A stretch of DNA of 63,132 bases, taken from contig JANXUF010000106.1 of assembly GCA_025356335.1 (NCBI GenBank), positions 1 to 63,132 on the forward strand, given 5' to 3'. Of the stretch, positions 52,221 to 60,445 are shown in pieces. The stretch's first letter is position 1, and the number at the start of each line of letters is the position of its first letter. A program made the translations under genes and the position numbers. The DNA is from Actinomycetes bacterium (lineage in GTDB: Bacteria; Actinomycetota; Acidimicrobiia; Acidimicrobiales; Ilumatobacteraceae). A model generated the notes under the pieces. That model did no database searches, was not told the DNA's origin, and worked only from the letters and a program-made list of their open reading frames with translations.

Positions 52221-53854
52221 TGCCCGCTCTGGGGGGAGCAACCACACACGACGCGACGGGACGTAGCGCTGTGTTGAATCCGACGTATCGGATGAACGAG
52301 CTGATCGCACCAGCGGTCGCCGCACAGCCACAGGCCATTGCGCTGACATCCGCTGGTCTGTCGATCACCTATGACGAGCTCGACCGCCTCGCAGGCCGAG
52401 TTGCAGCGGCCGCGCTGCATGCCGGAGTCGGGGCGCAGGATCGCCTCGCCTTCATCGGCAAGAACTCCGTCGAGCAGATCGAAGTCATTCTCGGTTGTGC
52501 CCGCCTCGACGCCGTCGTTGTCAGCGTCAACTGGCGACTTCCATCCGCTGACCTCGCCTACATCGTCGACGACATGGAGGCAGAGGTCGTATTCGTCGAC
52601 GCGTTACTGCTCGATGCCGTCCTGCCCATGCTCCTGACCCTGACCAGGGTGACAACCGTCGTGGCGATCGGTGCCGATGCGCCCATCGGTGGGAGCATCC
52701 CGTTCAGCGCATGGATCGCCGGTCATGAACCGATCGGTTCAGTCGAAGTGGCCCCCGGTGACGCTGCCCTGCAGATCTATACCTCCGGGACGACCGGCCG
52801 GCCGAAGGGTGTGACGCTCTCACATGCTGCCGTCACCGCCACGATGCCGGCAATGTCTCGGCAGTGGAGAACGGACCACACGTCAGTGATGCTGACGGTG
52901 CTGCCGTGGTTCCACATTGCCGGTCTCGGTGCTGTCATCGGCGCGCTCGGCGCCGGAGGCACGGTCGTCATCAGCAACGACACGGACGCAGACCGCCTGT
53001 TGGATTCGGTCGAAGCCCACGGCGTCACCAACCTCGTACTTGCCTCGATCATCCTGCAATGGATCGTCAACTCGCCGAAGGCCGCGACCACCGACCTGTC
53101 GAGCTTGCGGGTGATCTCGTACGGCGCTTCGCCGATCACCCAGGAGACGCTGCGCGCGGCGATCGCGCTGTTCGGCTGCGATCTCGTACAGATCTACGGA
53201 CTGACCGAGACGATGGGAACGGTCACCGTTCTCGATGCCGGCGATCACCTCATCGGCGACGGGCCGGACCGCTTGCTGTCGTGCGGCAGGGCGGCGGACG
53301 GCGTCGAGGTGCGACTCGTCGATCCGGACGAACTGACCGATGTCGCCACAGGCGAGGTCGGTGAGATCTGGGCACGGTCGCCAAGAAACATGACGGGCTA
53401 TTGGCACTCGCCGGAGGAGACCGCCGCTGCGCTCACCGAGGATGGCTGGCTGAGAACCGGCGACCTCGCGCGGCTCGACGCCGAAGGTTACGTGTTCCTC
53501 TGCGACCGCTTGAAGGACATGATCGTCACCGGAGGCGAGAACGTCTACCCGACGGAGGTCGAGAATGTCCTGCAGTGGCATCCGGCGATCGCCGAAGTGA
53601 CGGTGATCGGCGTACCGGACGACCGTTGGGGCGAGACGCCAAAAGCGCTCGTCGTGCTCCAGCCCGGTGCGACGCCGACCGCCGGGGAACTCATCGCCTA
53701 CAGCCGCGAACGGTTGGCCCACTTCAAGTGCCCGACCTCCGTCGAATTCGTCGAGTCGCTGCCGAAGACCCCGTCAGGCAAGGTCTTGAAGCGATCATTG
53801 CGCGCCGCCTATTGGGACGGAATGCAACGTCGCAACCCGGCCAGCGGAGCGTAG
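52220..53854 (+). CDS. acyl-CoA synthetase (AMP-binding, long/medium-chain or aromatic acid)
   Basis: A 544-residue ANL-family enzyme. The P-loop motif is IYTSGTTGRPKGVTLSH, and the later motifs are QIYGLTETMG, GYWHSPEETAAALTEDGWLR followed by TGDLA, and the catalytic lysine in PKTPSGKVLKRSLR. It activates a carboxylic acid with ATP and CoA. Its start overlaps the Rieske stop (TGATG), so the two are coupled. The chain-length or aromatic specificity is not readable. A degraded SDR follows immediately. Confidence 0.9.
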   Translation: MPALGGATTHDATGRSAVLNPTYRMNELIAPAVAAQPQAIALTSAGLSITYDELDRLAGRVAAAALHAGVGAQDRLAFIGKNSVEQIEVILGCARLDAVVVSVNWRLPSADLAYIVDDMEAEVVFVDALLLDAVLPMLLTLTRVTTVVAIGADAPIGGSIPFSAWIAGHEPIGSVEVAPGDAALQIYTSGTTGRPKGVTLSHAAVTATMPAMSRQWRTDHTSVMLTVLPWFHIAGLGAVIGALGAGGTVVISNDTDADRLLDSVEAHGVTNLVLASIILQWIVNSPKAATTDLSSLRVISYGASPITQETLRAAIALFGCDLVQIYGLTETMGTVTVLDAGDHLIGDGPDRLLSCGRAADGVEVRLVDPDELTDVATGEVGEIWARSPRNMTGYWHSPEETAAALTEDGWLRTGDLARLDAEGYVFLCDRLKDMIVTGGENVYPTEVENVLQWHPAIAEVTVIGVPDDRWGETPKALVVLQPGATPTAGELIAYSRERLAHFKCPTSVEFVESLPKTPSGKVLKRSLRAAYWDGMQRRNPASGA

Positions 53855-53857
53855 CCA

Positions 53858-54288
53858 TGACCGTTCTACCTCACCCAGGCATTGCTGCCTGCGCTGCGCA
53901 AGTCGGCAACCGCGCAGGACCCGTCGCGGGTGATCAACATCGGTTCCGTCGACGGCATCCATGCGCCCGGCAACCGGGCATGGGAGAACGAGACGTATTC
54001 GTATTCGGCGAGCAAGGCGGCGGTTCACCACATGACGAAGGTGCTCGCCAGTCGTCTCGGCCGCGATCACATCACCGTCAATGCGATTGCCCCCGGACCG
54101 TTTGCCACGAAGATGATGGAGTACACGCTGTCGGAGCACACCGACGCCATTGCCGCTTCGAGCCCGCTCGGACGCATCGGGACCGACGACGACATGGCAG
54201 GCACGGCGATCTATCTCGCCTCCCGGGCCGGCGCCTACGTGACCGGGGTGGTGCTGCCTGTCGACGGCGCATCGTCGCCACGATGTAG
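53858..54288 (+). pseudogene. short-chain dehydrogenase remnant (5'-deleted and frameshifted)
   Basis: The frame reads PFYLTQALLPALRK, then INIGSVDGIHAPGN, YSYSASKAAVHHMTKV (the YxxxK active site) and NAIAPGPFATKMM, i.e. the C-terminal two thirds of an SDR. The N-terminal Rossmann part (about 100 residues including TGxxxGIG) is gone: the ATG at 53857 is immediately followed, in another frame, by PFYLTQ. Near 54266 one base is also missing; restoring a G would give VDGGIVATM and a stop at 54286, the normal ending. The undisturbed frame runs on to 54367. Both lesions mark a pseudogene unless the sequence is wrong. Confidence 0.85.
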
Positions 54289-54368
54289 CGGACTGCACGA
54301 CTCACATGCTGAACTGAATCCCCTCCCCCGACCCGCACCGTTACCGTCCCCTTGGGAAAGCGAGTGAA

Positions 54369-54830
54369 ATGACATCGATGACCGATGAAGAACGCGACGC
54401 CTTCATGATCGAGCCACGGCTCGGCAACCTCGGCATCGCCCGTCCGGGTCGCGGTCCGCTGCTCGCGCCGATCTGGTACCGCTTCACGCCTGGCGGGACC
54501 GTCGACATGTGTATCGGTGCGACGTCGGCGAAGGCCAAGCGGCTGCGCGCTGAGGGGCGGGCGACGTTGTCTGTCGTCGATGCCGGCGAGCGCGGCGTCT
54601 ACCGGTACGTCGCCGTCGAAGGAGCGGTGACGATGACGCCACTCGGCGACCGTACCGAAGCGGAGATCCTGGCGATGTCGTCCCGCTACCTCGGCCAGAA
54701 GGGTGGACGACGGTACACGGACAACTTCATGGCCCGGCTCGTCGAGGACGACCTGCACGACGGCCATGGCGACACCGAAGTGATGGTCCGCATCACGCCA
54801 GACCTGTGGAGGACCGAAGTCCTCGGCTGA
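54369..54830 (+). CDS. F420-dependent PPOX-type split-barrel protein
   Basis: A 153-residue split-barrel protein. Opening: ERDAFMIEPRLGNLGIARPG, then GPLLAPIWYRFTPGGTVDMC, and KAKRLRAEGRATLSVVDAGE. The last block is typical of F420H2-dependent PPOX proteins. It likely reduces or binds a cofactor or an antibiotic-like compound. It may follow the SDR remnant in a transcript but has its own start. The substrate is unknown. Confidence 0.85.
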   Translation: MTSMTDEERDAFMIEPRLGNLGIARPGRGPLLAPIWYRFTPGGTVDMCIGATSAKAKRLRAEGRATLSVVDAGERGVYRYVAVEGAVTMTPLGDRTEAEILAMSSRYLGQKGGRRYTDNFMARLVEDDLHDGHGDTEVMVRITPDLWRTEVLG

Positions 54831-54905
54831 GCACGGCGTACGTGGCTCGACGGCCAAGGGGACAGCAACCGACCGAATTGCCTCGACCAACGGGTACCGT
54901 CGAAA

Positions 54906-55379
54906 ATGATGGCGAATCAACAGTGGCTGGACGAGCGCGAGTCTCGGGCGTGGCGCAACTACATCAACGCCCATGCAAAGTTGCTCGCCAGGGTGAACCG
55001 CCAACTGCAGTTGGATTCAAAGCTCTCCGGTGCCGACTACGAGGTCCTCGTCAATCTCTCGGAGGCACCCGATCTGCGTCTGCGTTCGTTCGAGTTGATC
55101 ACCTCGATGGAATGGGAGAAGAGCCGGCTCTCGCACCATCTCACGCGCATGGAGCAACGTGGACTGATCGAGCGTGTCGACTGCCCCACGGATGCCAGAG
55201 GCGCGTTCATCGTCCTGACGGAGCACGGGCAGGCGGCGATCGCTTCCGCCGCTCCGCTGCACGTCGTCGAGGTCAGGCGGTCGTTCATCGATGCGCTCTC
55301 AGCAGCACAGCTCGACTCCCTCGGTGACATCAGTGCAGCGCTCCTCGATCACTTCGATCGCCTCGACTGCCGCCGCTGA
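54906..55379 (+). CDS. MarR-family transcriptional regulator
   Basis: A 157-residue winged-helix regulator. LSGADYEVLVNLSEAPDLRL followed by RSFELITSMEWEKSRLSHHL and TRMEQRGLIERVDCPTDARG are the HTH and wing. Two ATGs (54906 and 54909) are possible. The pirin gene 139 bp downstream carries a MarR-type inverted repeat in its promoter, so this gene is its probable regulator. No cysteine of the OhrR type is present in the sensing position, suggesting a small phenolic or other ligand. Confidence 0.85.
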   Translation: MMANQQWLDERESRAWRNYINAHAKLLARVNRQLQLDSKLSGADYEVLVNLSEAPDLRLRSFELITSMEWEKSRLSHHLTRMEQRGLIERVDCPTDARGAFIVLTEHGQAAIASAAPLHVVEVRRSFIDALSAAQLDSLGDISAALLDHFDRLDCRR

Positions 55380-55465
55380 CGGCTTTGGCGACACCTCCGG
55401 GGCGCACCGAGGGAGTGCATACCGAAACGTGCGGGAATATGCCAATGGCGGCAAGCGTTCCACTC

Positions 55466-55483
55466 TATAGTTGATGTATCAAC
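55466..55483 (+). promoter_or_regulatory. MarR-type operator and -10 of the pirin gene
   Basis: GTTGATGTATCAAC (55470-55483) is an inverted repeat with 6-bp arms, just after and overlapping a -10 TATAGT (55466-55471). A further GTTGATG half-site lies at 55490. Repression by the upstream MarR protein is likely. Confidence 0.6.
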
Positions 55484-55517
55484 CACCCCGGTTGATGCTC
55501 GGACCGAGGAGCACACC

Positions 55518-56483
55518 ATGCCTGCGATCACCGTCGAGAACCCACTCGTTCTTCCCCGCCTCACGGCTCCGACCGCAGCGGCGACGCACCAGCCCGTCAA
55601 GCAGGTCGTGTCGTCGCATCACGTCGTCGAAGGTGCCGGCTTCGAAGTCTGGCGCCCGTTCCCCGGCGCTGTCGACAGCCACATCGCCGACCCGTTCTTC
55701 CTCCTCGACCAGCTCGGACCCGTGGTCAACGAACCGAACAAGGCCGTCGGCGCACCCTGGCATCCGCACCGCGGATTCGAGACCGTCACCTACCTCCTCG
55801 ACGGTTCCGTCGAACACCACGACTCCAACGGCGGTGGCGGCATCATCGGCGAAGGCGACACCCAGTGGATGACCGCTGGATCCGGCATCCTCCACGACGA
55901 GATCCCACCGGAGGCGTTCAAGCGGTCTGGCGGCCGTACCCATGGCGTGCAGCTGTGGGTCAACCTTCCGGCGGTCTCGAAGTTCGCACCACCCCGCTAC
56001 CAGTCGATCGTCGCCAAGGATCTGACGCTGCTGTCGAGCCACGACGGCGGTGCACTTGTCCGCCTCATCGCCGGAACCCTCGACGGCCACGCCGGACCAG
56101 GGTCCACGTACACGCCGATCACCTATGCACACGCTTCGCTGAGCCCCGATGCACAACTGCAGGTTCCGTGGGATCCGAGTTTCAGCAGTATGGCCTACGT
56201 CCTCGGCGGACGCGGTTTCGCCGGCCTCGAACGACGCCCTGTCGAGGCCCATCAACTCGTGCTGTTCGGGCCGGGCGACGTGATGACGGTGACCGCAGCG
56301 ACGCAGCAGACCGACGAGTTCCCGAACCTCGAAATCCTGTTGCTCGGAGGCCTGCCACTGCGTGAACCGATCGTTCACTACGGCCCGTTCCTGATGAACA
56401 CCCGCCAGCAGATCCTCGACGCCGTCGACGATTTCAACAGCGGGAGGATGGGCACGATCCCGGCGGTCGAATACAGCAACTGA
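55518..56483 (+). CDS. pirin-family protein
   Basis: A 321-residue bicupin of the pirin family. WHPHRGFETVTYLLDGSVEH is the metal-binding segment (His, His, Glu and a further His) of the first cupin, followed by GILHDEIPP and VQLWVNLPA. Iron-binding pirins can have quercetinase activity or act as regulators; neither is proven here. The C-terminal cupin lacks the ligands, as usual. It is preceded by the MarR gene and followed by a long hairpin. Confidence 0.9.
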   Translation: MPAITVENPLVLPRLTAPTAAATHQPVKQVVSSHHVVEGAGFEVWRPFPGAVDSHIADPFFLLDQLGPVVNEPNKAVGAPWHPHRGFETVTYLLDGSVEHHDSNGGGGIIGEGDTQWMTAGSGILHDEIPPEAFKRSGGRTHGVQLWVNLPAVSKFAPPRYQSIVAKDLTLLSSHDGGALVRLIAGTLDGHAGPGSTYTPITYAHASLSPDAQLQVPWDPSFSSMAYVLGGRGFAGLERRPVEAHQLVLFGPGDVMTVTAATQQTDEFPNLEILLLGGLPLREPIVHYGPFLMNTRQQILDAVDDFNSGRMGTIPAVEYSN

Positions 56484-56491
56484 CTCCTCAA

Positions 56492-56532
56492 CCGAGTGTC
56501 GACGCGCCTGCAGGCGTCGTCGCGACACTCGG
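56492..56532 (+). terminator. long hairpin after the pirin gene
   Basis: CCGAGTGTCG (56492-56501) pairs with CGACACTCGG (56523-56532); inside lies a perfect CGCCTGCAGGCG palindrome (56505-56516). The stem starts eight bases after the stop at 56483. Confidence 0.75.
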
Positions 56533-56572
56533 GTGTTGCGACCACACTCGGGTGTTGCGACGACGCTCGGGT
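56523..56572. repeat. 20-bp repeat with core ACACTCGGGTGTTGCGAC
   Basis: Two full copies (56523 and 56543) and a degenerate third follow the pirin hairpin and share their core with the opposite-strand repeat after the CLC gene (45124-45136). Part of the hairpin itself contains the same core. Confidence 0.8.
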
Positions 56573-56623
56573 CAGTGTTCCTCCACATGATGAGCCGGTG
56601 GGCTGGTCGCGTAGCGTGCGTCC

Positions 56624-57529
56624 ATGCCTTTCCAGACCGAGATCACCGTCACCGGCCCGATGCGCTCCCCCCGGCAGATGCTCCATGACCAGGTGACGGA
56701 CGGACATGCGAGCGTGCACGACGGCGACGCTGCGGCGTCGCTCGGGCTGCAGGGCGCGCCGATCGAGGGGCCGACGCATTTCAGCCAATTCGATCCGCTG
56801 GCCTTCACGCTGTGGGGACCTGCATGGTTCGGGAACGGCTGTATCAGCTCCCACTTCCAGACGATGGTCGTCGAGGGCGAACAGGTGCGAGCGACGATGA
56901 CGACGACCGGTCCGGCGTCGGCGCGGATCGGCGCCGTCAAAGATGACGGCCGTCCGGTGCTGGTCGGGACGGCATCCGTCGGGCCGGAGCATGCGGTGAG
57001 CGAACTCGAAGCTCGCCGGGCGGCGATGGGCGATCCCGGCGAGTTGTTCATCGTCGATCGCCTGGAAATCGGCATGACCTCTGACGGCGGCATCGTGTCG
57101 ATCGATCACGAGACCGGGAACGGGCCGCTGTATCCGTTCTCGCTCGACCAGAAGACGGCGCTGATCACCGAGCCGCACCCGTGGTACACAGCGGAGGGCG
57201 GTTCGAGTTCGCCATGGGGACGGGCGATCGTCCCGTTCGAGATGGCGAGCGTGATGTCGAACAAGTCCCCTGGCATCTTCCCGGTTCGGCGTCCGTCACT
57301 CGGGCTGTTCCTCGACCTGCAGGTACGCATGCACGGCACGCCGCTGTTCGTCGGCCACGGCTACCACGTGATGCACGAAGTCGTCGGGGTCGGGCAGAGC
57401 CGCAAGACCGAGTCGTTCTGGACGAGTTCGACGCTCACGGACATCGACACCGGAGCGCTGACCGCCACCGTCCTCCTCCACCAGGGCGTCTTCAAGGCCT
57501 CGTACCCCGGTTACCCGCCCTCGGACTGA
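56624..57529 (+). CDS. hotdog-fold (MaoC-like) protein of unknown function
   Basis: A 301-residue protein. The N-terminal half, ASLGLQGAPIEGPTHFSQFD with FGNGCISSHFQTMVVEGEQV, resembles the MaoC/hotdog fold, and the C-terminal half looks like a second, more divergent domain (LDLQVRMHGTPLFVGHGYHV). The catalytic Asp/His of MaoC dehydratases are not obvious, so an enzymatic claim is not safe. Hotdog proteins of this length bind or hydrate acyl-CoA. The gene stands alone. Confidence 0.7.
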   Translation: MPFQTEITVTGPMRSPRQMLHDQVTDGHASVHDGDAAASLGLQGAPIEGPTHFSQFDPLAFTLWGPAWFGNGCISSHFQTMVVEGEQVRATMTTTGPASARIGAVKDDGRPVLVGTASVGPEHAVSELEARRAAMGDPGELFIVDRLEIGMTSDGGIVSIDHETGNGPLYPFSLDQKTALITEPHPWYTAEGGSSSPWGRAIVPFEMASVMSNKSPGIFPVRRPSLGLFLDLQVRMHGTPLFVGHGYHVMHEVVGVGQSRKTESFWTSSTLTDIDTGALTATVLLHQGVFKASYPGYPPSD

Positions 57530-57588
57530 CCGCCACCCCGTTCACGTTCCAGTGGTGGCCAACACCGGCCGGTTACCAGCGGCCGCAG

Positions 57589-58563
57589 TCAGCGCGTGTG
57601 GCTGTGCGTGTGGCTGTGCGTGTGATCGTCGCCGAGGGTGCCGAAACCGGCTGCTCTGCGGCCGGCGGTGATGGCGATGGCGACCAAGTAGCAGGCCGAG
57701 GCGACGGCGACGATGCCGAAGCTCGGAGGGACCTTCGGAGCGGCGTACGACAGCGAGAGGCCGGCCCACATCGAGCCGACAGCGATTCCCGCTGCCAGCC
57801 ACATCGCCGTGAACGGGCGACTGGTGAGGCGCTGCGCGGCCCCGGCCGGTGCCGCCAGCAGACCGAGGAGCAACAGTGCTCCGACGGCCTGCGTGGCGAC
57901 CGCCGCGGTGACGCCGACGATGCCGAGAAAGCCGAATCCGAGCAAGCGCACGGGAACGCCGCTCGATCCGGCGACCGCTTCGTCGATGCTGGCGAAGAGC
58001 AAGGGTCTGCTGATCGCCAGGATCAGCGTTGCGACTCCGAACGACACGATCACGCTGGCGGTCGTCTGTCCGCGTGAGAGGCCGAAGATCGAACCGAACA
58101 GCACCCGCACGCCCGCTGTCCCGTCCGATGCACTCGACGAGCGCGTGTAGATCGTCAGGAACAGCGCCCCGAGGCCGAGTACCCAGGCGAAGACGCTGCC
58201 GACGACGGCGTCGTCGGCCCGGCCCCTCGATCCCAGCGCGGCCATCAGCAACCCGAAGACGATGCACGATCCATACAGGCCGACGCGCAGTTCCGCACCG
58301 ACGGCCAACGCTCCGAGCGCGCCGGTGAAGGCGACATGCGACAGTGCCTCCCCGGTGAAGACCTGGCGGCGGAGGACGACGAAATAGCCGACGAGACCTG
58401 ATGCCAGCGAGATCGCCGTGCCGGCAAGGAACGCCCGGCGGAGAAACGAATGCCCGAACATGTGGACGATACCGGCAACAGGATTCGCTGTCGAGAACAT
58501 CGACGAGAACATCGTCAGGGACATCGACGAGAACATCGTCAGGGATGTCGGCACAGAACTCAC
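57589..58563 (-). CDS. zinc/manganese ABC permease (second ZnuB-like)
   Basis: A 324-residue permease with about eight helices, starting at GTG 58563 inside the stop of the upstream permease (GTGA). FTGEALSHVAFTGALGALAV contains the conserved EAA-like metal-permease segment. It ends in a His-rich tail, DDHTHSHTHSHTR, encoded by a 12-bp repeat, likely binding zinc at the membrane face. Its first 20 residues (SLTMFSSMSLTMFSSM) come from a 24-bp repeat. The two permeases probably form a heterodimer with ZnuC. Confidence 0.9.
   Translation of the reverse strand: MSSVPTSLTMFSSMSLTMFSSMFSTANPVAGIVHMFGHSFLRRAFLAGTAISLASGLVGYFVVLRRQVFTGEALSHVAFTGALGALAVGAELRVGLYGSCIVFGLLMAALGSRGRADDAVVGSVFAWVLGLGALFLTIYTRSSSASDGTAGVRVLFGSIFGLSRGQTTASVIVSFGVATLILAISRPLLFASIDEAVAGSSGVPVRLLGFGFLGIVGVTAAVATQAVGALLLLGLLAAPAGAAQRLTSRPFTAMWLAAGIAVGSMWAGLSLSYAAPKVPPSFGIVAVASACYLVAIAITAGRRAAGFGTLGDDHTHSHTHSHTR
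57596..57632. repeat. 12-bp repeat encoding the His-rich tail
   Basis: GTGGCTGTGCGT repeats in frame and encodes HTHSHTHSHT at the end of the second permease. The His content points to selection for metal binding, unlike the other repeats. Confidence 0.8.
58491..58549. repeat. 24-bp repeat encoding the start of the second permease
   Basis: Two copies at 58502-58525 and 58526-58549 plus a partial copy encode SLTMFSSM twice, right at the translational junction of the two permease genes. The reading frame is kept because the unit is a multiple of three. Confidence 0.85.
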
Positions 58564-59486
58564 GCAGCCAACCCCTGGCTCGTGAACCCGCTTCGACCGC
58601 GCCGCTGTATCCGTACCTTCGCCGACTGCGCGACCGTCACGACGACGAACACACCCAGACCGATGGTGGTGACGAAGAAGCCGATCGGGTGCACCGAGAA
58701 ATAGGCGGCGGCAAGTGCAACCCACGTGATCGCCACCGCGAGGACGATGGTCAGCACGAAACTCGACCCCGGGCGCGACGTCAGTCGTTGGGCGCTCGCC
58801 GCAGGCAACACCAGCAGGGCGAACACGAGCAACGATCCGGTGATCTGGCTCACTTCCGCCGCCGCGCACCCGAGCAACACGAGAAATACCACCGAGAGCA
58901 TCCGCACGGGAACACCGCTCGCCTGGGCGACGTCGGCGTCGATCGTCGCGAAGAACAGCGGCCGTCCGATCCCCGCAAGCACCGCCAACACCGCTGCGCC
59001 GACGATGATCAGGGTGGTCACCTGATCATCGGTGATGCCGAGGAAGGTACCGAAGAGCAGACCGTTGAGACTGTTGAGAAAGCCGCCGTAGAGACTGACG
59101 AACAGCACGCCACTCGCCAATGCCAGCGCCTGCACCGTGCCGATCACCGCAGAATCCTCGCCGTCGCCGCCGCCGCTCGCTGAGCGCGGAACCAGGGCGA
59201 TGACGAGGGCGGCGGAGACACTGGCGACGAACGTTCCGGCCGTTGCGCTGGCGCCGAGCCACACGGCGCCGGCGGCACCGGGAAAGGAGACGACAGCAAG
59301 TGCGTGGCCGGCGAAACTCTGGCGGCGTAACACTGTGAACCAGCCCATCGCCCCGGCGACGACGGCGACGATCGTTCCTGCTCGGAAAGCGTTGACCATG
59401 AAATGCAGTTCGAACAACTGGCGCATATCGTCGACCAGGTTCCAGCCCAACCCCTCGCGCACCGTTGCCGCCACGACGGCGATCAC
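58560..59486 (-). CDS. znuB: zinc/manganese ABC permease (first ZnuB-like)
   Basis: A 308-residue membrane permease of the metal ABC-3 family. AFRAGTIVAVVAGAMGWFTV and RRQSFAGHALAVVSFPGAAG are the conserved N-terminal segments, and IGRPLFFATIDADVAQASGV the middle one. About eight helices are seen. It forms the channel together with the second permease and is energised by ZnuC. Its start overlaps the ZnuC stop (ATGA) and its stop overlaps the next start. Confidence 0.9.
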   Translation of the reverse strand: MIAVVAATVREGLGWNLVDDMRQLFELHFMVNAFRAGTIVAVVAGAMGWFTVLRRQSFAGHALAVVSFPGAAGAVWLGASATAGTFVASVSAALVIALVPRSASGGGDGEDSAVIGTVQALALASGVLFVSLYGGFLNSLNGLLFGTFLGITDDQVTTLIIVGAAVLAVLAGIGRPLFFATIDADVAQASGVPVRMLSVVFLVLLGCAAAEVSQITGSLLVFALLVLPAASAQRLTSRPGSSFVLTIVLAVAITWVALAAAYFSVHPIGFFVTTIGLGVFVVVTVAQSAKVRIQRRGRSGFTSQGLAA

Positions 59487-60445
59487 GGAAGCGGCCGCCC
59501 GGAGTGCCTGTCCGAATGGTGCGACGGCGCTTCCGGGTCGCCGACGACGACGAGACGTCCGTCTGAAGCGCGCAGCACTTCGATCGGCGTGTCGTACAGG
59601 CGACTGAGCGTTTCGGAGTTGATCACCTGCTCGACGGTTCCCGACACGGCACCACCCTGGCCGATGTAGATGACCCGGTCGAGGTACGACATGATCGGGT
59701 TGACGTCGTGTGCGACCATGGCCACAGCGACGCCCTCGTCGCGCGAGATCCTCGAGATCAGCGCAGCGACCGCAGCCTGGTTCGGGAGATCGAGGCTGTC
59801 GAGCGGCTCGTCCAGGAGCAGCAGTTTCGGGCGGCGCACCAACGCCTGGGCGATCAGCAGACGTTGCTGTTCGCCACCCGAGACCTCACCGATCGGACGC
59901 TCGGCGTACTGGCCGGCACCGACCATCTCGATGACCTCGTCGATGCGTTCCTGCTGCGCACGGCTCTGTGCCGACCAGCGCCTGGCGAACGGCAACGGTG
60001 TGCCCCAGCGGTCACCGTCCGCTCCGAGTCGAACGACGTCGATCCCCCGCACACGCAGCCCCTGGTCGAAACTGCGCCGCTGCGGGAGATAGCCCAGATC
60101 GCGGCCTGCCTGCCCTGGCTCGGCCCCGAGCACGGTGGCTGTTCCCGCAGACAGCGGAACGAGGCCGAGGGCCACCTTGATCAACGTCGACTTGCCGACG
60201 CCGTTCGGCCCGAGGATGGCGACGAACTCGCCTGGCATGACCGAGACGTTCACATCGGACCAGACCGTGCGGTATCCGAACCGGACGGCGGCCTGGGAGA
60301 ACTCGAGCATCGGCCGAACATCCGCCGGCGGAGGCGACGGCGGCGACGGCGGCGTTGGGTTCTGACGGCTGACGGTGCTGGGGATGCCCACGACCGACTG
60401 CTGCTCGAAGTCGCCGGCGTTCATCGCCAACAGTCTGGCCCTCAT
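59483..60445 (-). CDS. znuC: zinc/manganese ABC ATP-binding protein (ZnuC-like)
   Basis: A 320-residue ATPase. Walker A is GPNGVGKS, the signature is VSGGEQQRLLIAQAL and Walker B is LLLLDEPLDSLD with a following H-loop (MVAHDVN). A Pro/Ser-rich N-terminal extension (about 45 residues, PTPPSPPSPPP) precedes the domain; the ATG at 60445 overlaps the ZnuA stop (ATGA), so the extension is real coding sequence. The C-terminal end has a short His/Asp-rich tail (SHHSDRHS) that may bind metal. Confidence 0.9.
   Translation of the reverse strand: MRARLLAMNAGDFEQQSVVGIPSTVSRQNPTPPSPPSPPPADVRPMLEFSQAAVRFGYRTVWSDVNVSVMPGEFVAILGPNGVGKSTLIKVALGLVPLSAGTATVLGAEPGQAGRDLGYLPQRRSFDQGLRVRGIDVVRLGADGDRWGTPLPFARRWSAQSRAQQERIDEVIEMVGAGQYAERPIGEVSGGEQQRLLIAQALVRRPKLLLLDEPLDSLDLPNQAAVAALISRISRDEGVAVAMVAHDVNPIMSYLDRVIYIGQGGAVSGTVEQVINSETLSRLYDTPIEVLRASDGRLVVVGDPEAPSHHSDRHSGRPLP

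Noticed and set aside
58491..58549. Repeat as a sign of a misassembled permease junction
   Set aside because: The unit is in frame, the GTGA overlap is intact and both flanking proteins are complete.
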